In this document: positions 9,397 to 18,865 of the stretch, piece by piece
How positions within the stretch are numbered: position 1 is the stretch's first letter
Layout of the letters: each line of letters begins with the position of its first letter
From: Acinetobacter sp. BY419
Lineage (GTDB): Bacteria > Pseudomonadota > Gammaproteobacteria > Pseudomonadales > Moraxellaceae
Direction of reading: 5' to 3'
DNA length: 62,678 nucleotides
Assembly (NCBI RefSeq): GCF_019038395.1
Contig: NZ_JAGFXZ010000017.1
Coordinates: 1 to 62,678 of the forward strand
Program-made: the position numbers and the translations under genes
Notes under the pieces: generated by a model
The model's database searches: none
What the model was told of the DNA's origin: nothing
Seen by the model: only the letters and a program-made list of their open reading frames with translations

Positions 9397-10384
9397 GCAA
9401 TTCAAAATAGTTATAGAGTTTATAGCCTTAGCAGGAGTTTTTAAATTTTAAATAAACTTTTAATACATATCCTCATACGCTGTTTACCATAAAAAGGCTA
9501 AAAACTCTCAGGAAAAATGATTCTAAAATACAGAACTTGCTTCATTTCCAGCTTTATATCCTAGAGATTTGATACTAAATATTTTTATCTGTCATAAGTT
9601 TTTATTTTTTAAATATATAATATTTTGGGTTACAAAATACATATTTGTATTTTTGTTAATAATTAATATGATTAATTCCACTATCTATTTATATCTTCAT
9701 AAATATAAAGAGTAATATTATTTTAATTATGCTGGAAAAATAATTTAATTTGCTTTTTAATTTATTGATAAGAATTGAAAATTAAATTTTAGATAGGTAA
9801 GTGTGAAGTGGATGCTTTGGTATGTGTATATGCTGAAAATCTTCAATTCGCTATCTTATTTAATTTAACAAAAACTGAAAATGATATGCAGGATTTAATA
9901 TCAAGACCATACTATTTAATATGGGTTCTGGTATCAAATGAGCTGACCCAACTATTATACCAGCTCAAGAAAATCTTAATTCTTATGAATTCAATATCAT
10001 GCTAGGTGTTCAAGTGGCAGGAAATAGTGCAAGGCAATCAGTCATTATGCATAACTTCCTCACTCTATCTGGATTATTGTAAGAGATTGTCATGAATTAA
10101 CAGAATCATATATATAAATAACTGAAATAATAAAGGTATTTTAAACACCCTAATTGGGTTGAAGATAATTTTTCTTATCATCAGTTTTTTGAAATTATGA
10201 ATATATTGTTTAAAATGCAATGACAAAAAATATTTCATTCAAAAATTCTCCAGTTGTGTGAGGAAAATAAGAGAGGAAGATTCTGATAAATATAAATTCA
10301 AAAAATGTGATTGGCCATCGATCAGCTGATGCTTAATCACAATAATTTCTAAAAAATCCTATAATTATTTTAAAAGGTATGAAT
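9397..10384. other. Long AT-rich intergenic region with a possible gene fragment
   Basis: Almost 1 kb without a recognisable gene. A 46-codon stretch at 9942-10082 (+ strand) reads like protein (ADPTIIPAQE... then FNIMLGVQVAGNSA, ending at a TAA), but it begins right after a stop and has no start codon. It may be the eroded end of a lost gene. An overlapping 65-codon ORF at 9808-10005 has unconvincing composition. The rest is very AT-rich and I see no other feature except the dyad before the malic enzyme. Confidence 0.35.
10306..10341. promoter_or_regulatory. Inverted repeat upstream of the malic enzyme
   Basis: TGTGATT (10306-10312) pairs with AATCACA (10335-10341), and CATC/GATG pair inside it. 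It lies about 45 bp before the start codon. It could be an operator or a leader hairpin. TGTGA-N-TCACA resembles CRP-like half-sites, but the spacing is wrong for CRP. Confidence 0.3.
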
Positions 10385-12178
10385 ATGTATACTCGCCAAG
10401 CTAAAGTGGTTATTGAAAATAACCAGCGCAAATTTCAAACTACTGCACGCGGCTATGAAGTTTTGCGTGATCCTGCCTTAAATAAAGGTACTTCATTTAG
10501 CTTAGAAGAAAGAAAAGCTTTGGATTTAACCGGTATTTTACCACCCGTGGTTACTATTGATATGGAAGTACAATTAAATCGTACCTATCTGGCTTATCAA
10601 GAATGTAAGAGTGATTTAGATAAGCATATTTATATGTGGCGTCTGCATGATAATAACGTAACTTTGTTTTATGCATTATTACAACGTCATATGCTGGAAA
10701 TGTTACCCGTAGTTTATGACCCAGTTGTGGGGGAGGCAATTGAAAATTATAGTGAAATCATGACACGCCCACGTGGTGTTTTCTTGAGTATCAATGAACC
10801 TGAAAGTATCGAAGAAAAGCTTCGGTCGTATGGTGCTGAGTCGGGAGATATTGACCTGATAGTCGCTTCCGATGCTGAGGAAATTCTGGGAATCGGGGAC
10901 TGGGGTTCAAATGGTGTCGATATTTCCATCGGTAAGCTGGCGGTTTATACCGCAGCAGCGGGAATAGATCCACACCGAGTCATCCCAGTTATTCTGGATG
11001 TAGGCACCAATAATGAAAAATTACTGAATGATCCGTCCTATGTGGGGAACCGGCATGAACGTATTCAGGGAAAAGTATATGATAATTTTATAGATGCTTA
11101 TATAAAAGCTGCAAGAAAGTTATTTCCGCAAGCTGTTTTACATTGGGAAGATTTTGGTTCGACCAATGCCCGCCGGATTTTAGACCGTTACCGTGAAACT
11201 CTTCCAACATTTAATGATGATATTCAGGGTACCGGCGCTATTGTAATGTCGGGTCTGTTAAATGGAGTTAAATTAAGTCGAACACCGTGGACTGAGCAGC
11301 GGGTAGTGATCTTTGGCGCAGGAACTGCAGGTTGTGGTATTGCTGATCAAATCTGTTCCCAAATGATTCGTAGCGGTCTGACGAAAGAAGAAGCAATTTC
11401 ACGAATCTGGTTGATCGACTTGCCCGGGTTATTAACTGAAGATATGCAAGACGGTCTTTTAGATTTCCAAAAAATCTATATGCGTAAAAATGCTGAAGTT
11501 TCCAGTTTTAGCCGTGTTGTTAATCATACTGCGGTAGAAGCAAGAACACGTTGGCCCCATATGGCAGCATTACAGGCAAAAGCCAATAAAAATAAAGGGA
11601 TCATTGATCTTGCGGAAACTGTTGCACATGTAAAACCAACAATTTTAATAGGTACTTCTACTACGCCGGGTCAATTTACAGAACAGATTGTAAAAAACTT
11701 GGCCAGTCATGTTGAGCGTCCTATTATCTTTCCATTGTCTAATCCGACCTTGTTACATGAAGCCACACCACATCAGCTGATCGAATGGACGAATGGGAAA
11801 GTATTTGTGGCAACCGGAGCACCATTTGATGATGTTATTTATAACAATGTGCGCTATAAAATTGGCCAGGCCAATAATGCAGCACTTTATCCAGGTCTGG
11901 GTTTTGGTGCAATTGTTGCCAAAGCGCAAAAAATTACTGATGAAATGATTTTTGCTGCCGCCCAGGCTGTCGCCAGTCAGGCAAGTTTAGGTTCTGAAGG
12001 TGCCTCATTATTACCATCCAATGCGGATCTAAGAGTGACTTCCAGTGTGGTTGCCTTAGAAGTACTTCGTACCGCACGTGATCAAGGGATTTCTGATCTT
12101 AAATCAAAAGAATCTGATGTTGAGGTGGTTCGTCAGGCTGCTTGGTGGCCAGTATATGTTCCTGTAGAAGCAATCTGA
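10385..12178 (+). CDS. Malic enzyme family protein of the malolactic-enzyme-like clade
   Basis: A 597-residue cytosolic enzyme expected to bind L-malate, NAD and a divalent metal. It decarboxylates malate to pyruvate (malic enzyme) or to lactate (malolactic enzyme). Seen directly: the substrate tyrosine region PVVYDPVVGEAI, metal-site EDFGSTNA and FNDDIQGTGA, the NAD fold VIFGAGTAGCGIA and the NPT motif IFPLSNPT. The stretch SDAEEILGIGDWG has Glu where classical malic enzymes such as E. coli MaeA have Arg (SDGERILG type). That, with the N-terminal DPALNKGTSFSLEERKALDL, recalls lactic acid bacterial malolactic enzyme as I remember it. AGG lies about 7 nt before ATG 10385; ATG 10379 is too close to it. 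Monocistronic. Confidence 0.85.
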   Translation: MYTRQAKVVIENNQRKFQTTARGYEVLRDPALNKGTSFSLEERKALDLTGILPPVVTIDMEVQLNRTYLAYQECKSDLDKHIYMWRLHDNNVTLFYALLQRHMLEMLPVVYDPVVGEAIENYSEIMTRPRGVFLSINEPESIEEKLRSYGAESGDIDLIVASDAEEILGIGDWGSNGVDISIGKLAVYTAAAGIDPHRVIPVILDVGTNNEKLLNDPSYVGNRHERIQGKVYDNFIDAYIKAARKLFPQAVLHWEDFGSTNARRILDRYRETLPTFNDDIQGTGAIVMSGLLNGVKLSRTPWTEQRVVIFGAGTAGCGIADQICSQMIRSGLTKEEAISRIWLIDLPGLLTEDMQDGLLDFQKIYMRKNAEVSSFSRVVNHTAVEARTRWPHMAALQAKANKNKGIIDLAETVAHVKPTILIGTSTTPGQFTEQIVKNLASHVERPIIFPLSNPTLLHEATPHQLIEWTNGKVFVATGAPFDDVIYNNVRYKIGQANNAALYPGLGFGAIVAKAQKITDEMIFAAAQAVASQASLGSEGASLLPSNADLRVTSSVVALEVLRTARDQGISDLKSKESDVEVVRQAAWWPVYVPVEAI

Positions 12179-12340
12179 TTTCAGGTTAAAAATGAAGGTG
12201 TAGTTGAACTGTTTTAAGCTGCACCTGTTTATTCTAAAAACAGCTTTAATCTCGTTACAACAGATGGAATGGATGGTATTTGCAAATTTTATAAGTCAAT
12301 TTTGACTGATTTAAATTGAGGTCTTTAGCGTAAAGTTTAA

Positions 12341-12364
12341 AAAACCGGCCTGAGCCGGTTTTTT
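12341..12364. terminator. Bidirectional terminator
   Basis: AAAACCGGC (12341-12349) and GCCGGTTTT (12354-12362) enclose a CTGA tetraloop with T runs on both sides. It serves the malic-enzyme gene and the convergent DUF2058 gene. Confidence 0.85.
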
Positions 12365-12385
12365 GTATTCGATACAAGAATGCGA

Positions 12386-12922
12386 TTACCACATCAAATC
12401 ATCTGGAATGACATAAGCTGCATACGGATCTTCTTCATCAGTGATTTCTTCATTTTTCTCTGAATTATTCACAATGATAAAGCCTTGCATCTTGGCATTA
12501 ATACGATCTCCCAAGGCTTTAGGCAAAAATGCATAGCTGTCATTTTCACGTGCAATTACCAGACTGCCTGCTACCAGTGCATTATAGATCTGCTGGTTCA
12601 GATAGATTTTTTTGATTTTGCTGTCATCAATAAACTGGTATACCGCATCGCCATCCGTATCGCGGATTTTGTGCTGATCAATCATCTGGATGATTGCTGC
12701 TTTCAGCTCTTTTTCCTGTAATGCCGCTTTTTTTTCAAGCTCTAGCGCCTGATCTCTGGCCATTTTTTGCTGTTTGTCTTGCTCAATTTTTGCCTTGATT
12801 TCAGCTTCCGTGCTGTCACCGGTGCGTTTTTCGTGCACAGCCTGTTTAGACAGTTTTTTGGCTTTTTTATTATCGACCAAACCTGCCTTTAACAATTGTG
12901 CCTGCAATGCATTTTTAACCAT
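12386..12922 (-). CDS. DUF2058 family protein (YaiL-like)
   Basis: A 178-residue soluble protein. Its N terminus (LQAQLLKAGLVDNKKAKK) and highly charged helical middle (about 25-75) match the DUF2058/YaiL family, described as nucleoprotein/polynucleotide-associated. The C-terminal half is a compact domain ending in an acidic tail (DEEDPYAAYVIPDDLMW). Function is not established. It is 15 bp downstream of the YoaK-like gene on the same strand and probably co-transcribed with it. Confidence 0.8.
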   Translation of the reverse strand: MVKNALQAQLLKAGLVDNKKAKKLSKQAVHEKRTGDSTEAEIKAKIEQDKQQKMARDQALELEKKAALQEKELKAAIIQMIDQHKIRDTDGDAVYQFIDDSKIKKIYLNQQIYNALVAGSLVIARENDSYAFLPKALGDRINAKMQGFIIVNNSEKNEEITDEEDPYAAYVIPDDLMW

Positions 12923-12937
12923 GAGAATGTCCAGATA

Positions 12938-13612
12938 TTAGTCGTGTAGATGTCGATAACGTAAATAAATCACCCAATACGTGAGACTGAGAATCAGGCT
13001 CAGCACTGCCGGGATCAGGAATGAGTTTAATTTTAAATAAGGATAAACCCAGCTGGCAAGAATACCACCGCTAAAAAAACCAAACAAAATGAGCAGATGC
13101 AGAACCACGCGTCGTGATTCTACTTCCAAGCCACGCAAACGGTAGCCCATTGCCAAGCCAAGGTCCGTCAGTACGCCAGATAAATGCGTGGTGCGAATAA
13201 TTGCACCTTTATAATGGCTCACCATGGCATTTTGCACGCCCATGGCGACACAGGCCCAAAGCAGGGCATAACGCGGAAAATAGGGTAATAATAACCAGCA
13301 GATCAGAATAAAAAAAGCCACCAGGCTTAAAGGATAACCATAAAGCCGCCCCAGGCTAAAGTGGCTATTTCCAAGAATCAGCCCGCTATATAAGGAGCCA
13401 ATGACATAGCAGAGTGTGACCAGAAAGAGATAAAGGATCTGCTCGGGGTGCCAGTCCAGCAGCGCCATGGCCAGCATACTGACGTTGCCGGTCATATGTG
13501 AAACAGACTGGTGCAGTACCGTTACCAGTCCAAGGACGTTAATCATACCGGCATTGACGGCAAGAAAAAACGCCCCTAATTGCACCCAGGTAGGTAAACG
13601 ATGTAATGGCAT
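12938..13612 (-). CDS. YoaK/DUF1275 family membrane protein
   Basis: A 224-residue protein with about six hydrophobic segments. The signature region GMINVLGLVTVLHQSVSHMTGN matches the DUF1275 (YoaK) family of small permease-like inner-membrane proteins of unknown substrate. HLSGVLTDLGLAMG in the second half repeats the pattern. It heads a likely two-gene transcript with the DUF2058 gene. Confidence 0.8.
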   Translation of the reverse strand: MPLHRLPTWVQLGAFFLAVNAGMINVLGLVTVLHQSVSHMTGNVSMLAMALLDWHPEQILYLFLVTLCYVIGSLYSGLILGNSHFSLGRLYGYPLSLVAFFILICWLLLPYFPRYALLWACVAMGVQNAMVSHYKGAIIRTTHLSGVLTDLGLAMGYRLRGLEVESRRVVLHLLILFGFFSGGILASWVYPYLKLNSFLIPAVLSLILSLTYWVIYLRYRHLHD

Positions 13613-13654
13613 AACAACATCATTGGCTAAACATACTGATTATTCAATATAAAA

Positions 13655-14851
13655 TCATTTTGATGCGCGGTCTACTGCTGTAGTAAATAAAACATCAGTC
13701 GATGAGTTTAGCGCGGTTTCAGTAGAATCCTGCAACACACTGATTACCATACCAATAGCCACCACTTGCATGGCGATATCTGAAGAAATACCAAACAGGC
13801 CACATGCGACTGGAATCAATAACAATGAGCCACCGGCAACACCAGAAGCACCACATGCCGAGATTGTTGCCACTACCGAAAGAATGAGCATGGTGGTGAA
13901 ATCTACGTTAATTCCCAAGGTATTCACGGCAGCCAATGACAATACGGTAATCGTGACAGAAGCACCGGCCATATTGATTGCAGCACCGAGAGGAATCGCA
14001 ATACTTGCAGTCGATTCTTTGACCCCTAAACGTTTTGCCAGATCCAAGTTTACTGGAATGTTAGCTGCCGAACTACGGGTAAAGAAGGCGGTAATACCAC
14101 TTTCGCGCAAGCAGGTGAAGACTAGTGGATATGGGTTGTTTCGCGTGATTAAGGCAACGAGGAGCGGATTAATCACCAGTGCGACAAAAGCCATCGTTCC
14201 GAGCAACACGGTAAGTAAATGCACATAACTGGTCAGTGTGTCTAGACCAGCCTCAGCAAAAGTCACCGCAACCAGACCAAAAATACCCAGAGGTGCAAAA
14301 CTGATCACTAAACGAATCACATAATTCACCGCAAAGGCTGCATCATTCAAAAGCGTTTTGGTGGTATCCGATGCATGACGGAAGGCGATACCTAATGCCA
14401 CAGACCAAGCCAGGATGCCAATAAAGTTTGCTTCAGCAATCGCAACAACCGGGTTAGAGACAAAGCTAAGTAGCAAATTTTTCAGAATTTCTAACAGACT
14501 GCCTGGTGGCTGCAAGTCAGCTTGTGCAGCAGCATCCAGGAACAACGTACTCGGAAATAAAATACTTGCAACCACAGCACTCAGTGCAGCCAGGAACATA
14601 CCTATTGCATACATCATCATAATCGGTTTGATGGCTGCGTTAGATTGACCCACTTTAAAATTCGCGATAGAAGCTAAAACTAAAACGAAAACCAGAATCG
14701 GTGCAACAGATTTCAAGGCTTTAATAAACAGGTCGCCCAATAGGCTTAATGAGGGAGTAGCTTCGGGAAATACCACAGCCACACCCACACCTAAAATAAT
14801 GGCGATGATGATTCGAGAGACTAAGCTCATGCGCGTAAGGGCAGAAAACAT
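13655..14851 (-). CDS. sstT: Serine/threonine:sodium symporter SstT
   Basis: A 398-residue inner-membrane DAACS (glutamate-transporter fold) carrier that imports serine and threonine with Na+. Characteristic features are the N-terminal [20 protein letters not shown], the serine-rich re-entrant loop [15 protein letters not shown] and the paired loop [21 protein letters not shown]. Length is the family norm (about 400). Its stop lies 42 bp from the YoaK-like start on the same strand, but no operon role is evident. Confidence 0.9.
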   Translation of the reverse strand: MFSALTRMSLVSRIIIAIILGVGVAVVFPEATPSLSLLGDLFIKALKSVAPILVFVLVLASIANFKVGQSNAAIKPIMMMYAIGMFLAALSAVVASILFPSTLFLDAAAQADLQPPGSLLEILKNLLLSFVSNPVVAIAEANFIGILAWSVALGIAFRHASDTTKTLLNDAAFAVNYVIRLVISFAPLGIFGLVAVTFAEAGLDTLTSYVHLLTVLLGTMAFVALVINPLLVALITRNNPYPLVFTCLRESGITAFFTRSSAANIPVNLDLAKRLGVKESTASIAIPLGAAINMAGASVTITVLSLAAVNTLGINVDFTTMLILSVVATISACGASGVAGGSLLLIPVACGLFGISSDIAMQVVAIGMVISVLQDSTETALNSSTDVLFTTAVDRASK

Positions 14852-15179
14852 AAGGTTGCCTTGTGAAAATTACGAGGGCTAAATTTGGGAAAAAGTTGCG
14901 CTATTTTATACTTAATTTAAACACGGCTTAAAATATATTTTTATATAAAAACCAAATTATTGATATTATTGACTTATTCCCACATTAACCAAATTAAATG
15001 AATGCTTTTATTTAAGAAAAACTTCTTAAACCGATGAATAAAACATCTCTTTAAAAATTACATTCATGAAATAAATATCAAGGTTAAACAGATAAATTCA
15101 AATTATATTTGAAAATTTAGAAAAGATTGAACTCATGACCGCTTTGCATTGCCGGGCATGAGTTTGAGTCAATCCAGTT
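14852..15179. other. Intergenic region: sstT promoter side and sulP terminator
   Basis: AT-rich, no gene. AACTCATG (15130-15137) pairs with CATGAGTT (15157-15164) and is followed on the minus strand by a U-rich run. It is a probable terminator of the leftward SulP gene, 16 bp past its stop. I see no clear promoter elements. Confidence 0.55.
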
Positions 15180-16928
15180 CTAAATCCTATAATCTTTATG
15201 TTCCTCAAAGATCTCTGGCGCCAAGTCCCGAATCGCCTGAAAATGAGTCAGATAAATGCGACCGCTGAGATGCGTCATCAATCTGGAGGCTTGTAGCTTG
15301 TCCATCACCGGACCTTTGACTTCTGCAAAATGCAGGCGAATATCCAGTTTGGCCAGTTCCGCATTTAAATCTTCCAGCATTTCCAGGGCACTGAGATCAA
15401 TCGCGCTGATGCTGGAACAGTTTATAATCACATGTTGCAGCTTGTCATTCAGGCTGATCTGATTGATCAGATAGCCTTTGAAGCTATTGGCATTGAGAAA
15501 GGTCAGATTCTCATCAATCCGTAGTGACAGTACCCGATCGGAGGTGCTGACCTGATGACGCTGAATATTCCGAAAATGCTGGGTGCCTTCGACCAGACCC
15601 ACGACCGCAATGTGGGGCCGGCTGATCCGCCATAACATCAGCACAAAGGTCGACACGATTCCAATAAGCAAACCGGTCGAAATATCAATCAGTACCACGC
15701 CCAGAAAGGTAATCCACATGGCAAGGCCATCTGCCTTGGAATAACGCCAGGCATCAAAAAATGGCTGGAAATTAACCAGTTTCCAAATGGAGACAATAAT
15801 TGTGGCGGCCAGAATCGTCAACGGCAGATCTTCAAAAAATCCGGTAAAGAACAGGCTGACGAAAATAATCAGAATCGAAGATAAAACACCGGCCATGGGT
15901 GATTTGGCACCGGCATCAGCATTGACCACTGTTCGCGACAGGCTGCCCGTTACCGGAAAAGCTGAACTCACGCCTGCACTGATATTGGCCAAGCCGAGTG
16001 CGATCAGTTCCTGATTACTGTTTAAATGACTGCGTTGCTGCAAGGCTGTAGCTTGAGCAATCGAAAGTGATTCAACAAAACTGATCATGGCGATCATGCT
16101 GGCACCGGGTAACAAGGTCATGACCAGTTCCCAGTTCCAGTGTGGAAAAGACAAGGGCGGAAAACCGGACGGAATTGCACCGACCGTTTTAATGCCTTGA
16201 CCCTTTAAATTCAGAAATACAATCGCCGCAATACCGAGACACACCAGAATGAGGGGCACAGCCCGTACCAGAAAATCTGTAGGTCCGATCCGGCTTTGCA
16301 CCGCCTGAGATTTTAACAGCTTGGGCAGATAGATCAGCAGACCCATAGAGAGCAGGCCAAAAATCAGGCTAGGCAAGTGCAGTAGCGGGAAGTATTGCAA
16401 CAAACTGCTGGCAAACTCCGGAATGTTATTGGCTTTTAAGGGGAGGTCAACCAAGAACTTGAATTGACCAAAAGCAATTAATAATGCTGAAGCAATAATA
16501 AAGCTTTGGATTACCGGATGACTGATTAACTGGATCAGAAAACCAAAACGGAATAATCCTAAAAACAGGGAAATAATGCCGACCATGAGTGCCAATAAGG
16601 TCGCCGCTTCTATATAGACAGGTGAGCCGACTTCAAACAATGGATTGAGCGTAGCAAAAGTCATCATGGAAATAATGGCTACCGGACCAATCGATAAAGT
16701 CGAACTGCCACCAAGCAGGGCATAAATGATCATCGGCAGGATGCTGGCATATAAACCCATGATCGGCGGCAATCCTGCCAGCATGGCATAGGCCATCCCT
16801 TGAGGCACCAGCATCGCCACGACAATCAGGGCAGCAAGCACGTCAGATTTAAATTTGACCGGCGTATAGTGGCTTAACCATGCCCAGGCAGGCAGTCTAT
16901 GCAGAAGTTTAGACTTGGAATTTGGCAT
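15180..16928 (-). CDS. SulP family anion (sulfate) permease with STAS domain
   Basis: A 582-residue inner-membrane transporter. The N-terminal about 430 residues have the SulP fold with the signature PVKFKSDVLAALIVVAMLVPQGMAYAMLAGLPP. The C-terminal about 120 residues form a STAS domain (VLSLRIDENLTFLNANSF ... INCSSISAIDLSALEML). SulP members carry sulfate, bicarbonate or other anions. The neighbouring ArsR-type regulator with persulfide-sensor cysteines and cysteine synthase favour a sulfur oxyanion. An AT-rich dyad overlaps its promoter region. Confidence 0.85.
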   Translation of the reverse strand: MPNSKSKLLHRLPAWAWLSHYTPVKFKSDVLAALIVVAMLVPQGMAYAMLAGLPPIMGLYASILPMIIYALLGGSSTLSIGPVAIISMMTFATLNPLFEVGSPVYIEAATLLALMVGIISLFLGLFRFGFLIQLISHPVIQSFIIASALLIAFGQFKFLVDLPLKANNIPEFASSLLQYFPLLHLPSLIFGLLSMGLLIYLPKLLKSQAVQSRIGPTDFLVRAVPLILVCLGIAAIVFLNLKGQGIKTVGAIPSGFPPLSFPHWNWELVMTLLPGASMIAMISFVESLSIAQATALQQRSHLNSNQELIALGLANISAGVSSAFPVTGSLSRTVVNADAGAKSPMAGVLSSILIIFVSLFFTGFFEDLPLTILAATIIVSIWKLVNFQPFFDAWRYSKADGLAMWITFLGVVLIDISTGLLIGIVSTFVLMLWRISRPHIAVVGLVEGTQHFRNIQRHQVSTSDRVLSLRIDENLTFLNANSFKGYLINQISLNDKLQHVIINCSSISAIDLSALEMLEDLNAELAKLDIRLHFAEVKGPVMDKLQASRLMTHLSGRIYLTHFQAIRDLAPEIFEEHKDYRI

Positions 16929-16946
16929 AAAAAGGTCTAAATCACA

Positions 16947-16960
16947 AATATAGATATATT
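16947..16960. promoter_or_regulatory. Candidate ArsR/BigR-type operator before sulP
   Basis: AATATA-GA-TATATT is a perfect 6-2-6 AT-rich dyad 19-32 bp upstream of the sulP start. BigR of Xylella/Agrobacterium is known to bind a palindromic TA-rich element over a -10 region. A similar 6-2-6 dyad (AATATG-TC-CATTAT, 17467-17480) precedes the regulator gene itself. Confidence 0.4.
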
Positions 16961-16963
16961 ATG

Positions 16964-17004
16964 CACAAATTCTGCTAAGAAATCTTAGCTGATCAGAATT
17001 TGTG
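16964..17004. repeat. Nested inverted repeat between sulP and the ArsR gene
   Basis: CACAAATTCTG (16964-16974) pairs perfectly with CAGAATTTGTG (16994-17004), and CTAAGA/TCTTAG (16975-16988) forms a second stem inside. There is no T tract, so it is a weak candidate for a terminator of the ArsR gene and could be a leader structure or operator of sulP. Confidence 0.5.
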
Positions 17005-17081
17005 ATGATTCATGTTTAAAATAAATCATCTGGGCAAGTCACGTGTCATTTTAAAAATTCATGATCGTGATCTTAGCGGTG

Positions 17082-17097
17082 TGGAGATCGATCTCCA
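17082..17097. repeat. 16-bp perfect palindrome
   Basis: TGGAGATCGATCTCCA is fully self-complementary. It lies 50 bp past the stop of the ArsR-type gene and about 155 bp upstream of sulP. It may bind a dimeric regulator; identity unknown. Confidence 0.4.
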
Positions 17098-17146
17098 TAA
17101 GCGTTCGAACAAGCTAATTTTAATAACTGAAGCAATTAAATATCCG

Positions 17147-17464
17147 TTATTTAGTCGGATTCCCGCAATACAATTGATATAGGGTATTTAAGACCACAAC
17201 CAAGTTTTGATCTTTAATTGAATAATAAATCTGTTTGCCATCGCGTCGGGTATTTACCACATCACTTTTGCGCAGCATCATCAGCTGTTGCGAAAGCGTG
17301 GGCTGTTTAATCTCAGTCATTTCTTCAATTTGTGAAACATTCAGTTCTGCTTGAGACAGATGACATAAAATGAGAAGACGATCGGTATTGGCCAGAGATT
17401 TTAAAATTCCGACGACCTGTTCTGCTGAATCGCGCATAGTCGTGATTTCAAAATCGGTTTTCAT
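17147..17464 (-). CDS. ArsR-family regulator, BigR/YgaV (persulfide-sensor) type
   Basis: A 105-residue winged-helix repressor. The recognition helix region is IKQPTLSQQLMMLRKSDVVNTRRDGKQIYYSI. Only two cysteines are present: Cys34 (LLILCHL) and Cys100 (LYQLYC, near the C terminus). That pair matches the redox cysteines of BigR, SqrR and YgaV, which form a tetrasulfide or disulfide on exposure to sulfane sulfur. The metal-binding ELCVCDL motif of ArsR proper is absent. The flanking sulP and cysteine synthase genes support a role in sulfur homeostasis. Sensor type is inferred from cysteine placement. Confidence 0.75.
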   Translation of the reverse strand: MKTDFEITTMRDSAEQVVGILKSLANTDRLLILCHLSQAELNVSQIEEMTEIKQPTLSQQLMMLRKSDVVNTRRDGKQIYYSIKDQNLVVVLNTLYQLYCGNPTK

Positions 17465-17745
17465 TCAATATGTCCATTATAAAGTTACAGCCCGCTAATT
17501 ATACGGGTCTCAGCCCGTAATACATTGCTAAAAACAATTAAGTTTTATGGTTTTTAATGAATTGAATTATCAATTAAAATTATATTTTAAATATTGATAG
17601 ATAAGATAAATTTATTGCATAGTGCAGACCGTATTTTAGTTCACATTCATTCAATGAAGTGCAAGTTTCATCAAGTATCTACAAAGCTCAAAAATGCTTG
17701 TATGATGTTTAAATGACTTGAACCAATAACATCAGGGATATCCTC

Positions 17746-18744
17746 ATGAGTACAGATTCAGCTTTTCCAGTTCCGAATAATCTAGGTATAGCGGTTTATA
17801 GTAATAATGCAGACGCGATTGGAAATACACCGCTAGTTCGTATTAATCGTGTGATTTCCGGTCCGGCCACTGTACTTGCGAAAATTGAAAGCCGTAATCC
17901 GGCATTTTCTGTCAAGTGTCGTATTGGTGCAGCAATGATTAATGATGCGGAGAAATCAGGAAAACTTAAACCGGGTATGCACATCGTGGAACCCACCAGT
18001 GGCAATACCGGTATTGCATTGGCTTTTGTCGCGGCAGCCAAGGGTTATGATATTACCTTGACCATGCCTTCGAGTATGAGTATGGAACGCCGTAAGGTTG
18101 TAAAAGCATTGGGCGCTAATCTGGTCTTGACCGATCCGGCCAAAGGCATGAAAGGTGCGATTGAAGAAGCCGAGCGGTTGCTGAACGAGAACCCTGAAAA
18201 GTATTTCCTGCCACAACAGTTTGAAAATCCGGCCAACCCTAAAATTCATGAAGAAACGACAGGTCCAGAAATCTGGGAAGCAACTGCGGGCAATGTCGAT
18301 ATTCTGGTGGCAGGTGTCGGAACCGGTGGAACTATAACAGGTGTTTCGCGCTACTTTGAGCAAGTTAAAAATAAGCCTTTATATTCTGTTGCAGTAGAGC
18401 CTGCTGAATCTGCAATTATTGGCCAGGCAAAACGCGGTGAAACGCTAACGCCTGGACCCCACAAAATTCAGGGGATTGGTGCTAACTTTATTCCGGGCAA
18501 TCTGGATCTGGATCTGGTTGATGAAGTCATTGCCATTAATAGTGCAGAGGCAATCGAGTGGGCACGTAAAACTGCAGCTCAGGAAGGTATCTTGGTCGGT
18601 ATTTCAAGTGGTGCGGCCATGGCGGCTGCGGCACAAATGGCTGCGCGCCCTGAAAATGCCGGTAAAAATATTGTGGTGATTTTGCCAGATGGCGGGGAAC
18701 GCTACCTGTCTTCGGTTCTGTTTGAAGATATTTCTGCCGAATAA
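17746..18744 (+). CDS. cysK: Cysteine synthase (O-acetylserine sulfhydrylase)
   Basis: A 332-residue PLP enzyme making L-cysteine from O-acetylserine and sulfide in the cytosol. The PLP lysine is Lys57 in [11 protein letters not shown], the substrate loop is TSGNTG, the phosphate-binding loop is [11 protein letters not shown] and SSGAAMAAA lies near the C terminus. NPAFSVK is a CysK-type signature. An N-terminal extension of about 15 residues precedes the usual CysK start. GGGATATCCTC precedes the ATG. The gene is divergent from the ArsR-type regulator and could be its target. Confidence 0.9.
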   Translation: MSTDSAFPVPNNLGIAVYSNNADAIGNTPLVRINRVISGPATVLAKIESRNPAFSVKCRIGAAMINDAEKSGKLKPGMHIVEPTSGNTGIALAFVAAAKGYDITLTMPSSMSMERRKVVKALGANLVLTDPAKGMKGAIEEAERLLNENPEKYFLPQQFENPANPKIHEETTGPEIWEATAGNVDILVAGVGTGGTITGVSRYFEQVKNKPLYSVAVEPAESAIIGQAKRGETLTPGPHKIQGIGANFIPGNLDLDLVDEVIAINSAEAIEWARKTAAQEGILVGISSGAAMAAAAQMAARPENAGKNIVVILPDGGERYLSSVLFEDISAE

Positions 18745-18777
18745 AATTGATTTATTCAAGATTTTAAACACTGCTAT

Positions 18778-18805
18778 AAAAGCCCGAAGTCATCTTCGGG
18801 CTTTT
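18778..18805 (+). terminator. cysK terminator
   Basis: A 12-bp perfect stem, AAAAGCCCGAAG with CTTCGGGCTTTT, has a TCAT loop and lies 33 bp past the stop of cysteine synthase. Confidence 0.9.
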
Positions 18806-18865
18806 ATTTGGTTTTATTTAATCGCAATTCCACTTTATGTTCCCTAAAATATTCAAATGAAAGAC

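Noticed and set aside
9808..10005. 65-codon ORF in the gap before the malic enzyme
   Set aside because: Low-complexity, AT-driven reading with no ribosome site; a different frame of the same DNA looks more like a coding remnant.
10306..10341. CRP site before the malic enzyme
   Set aside because: TGTGA and TCACA half-sites are far more than 6 bp apart, so it is not a standard CRP operator.
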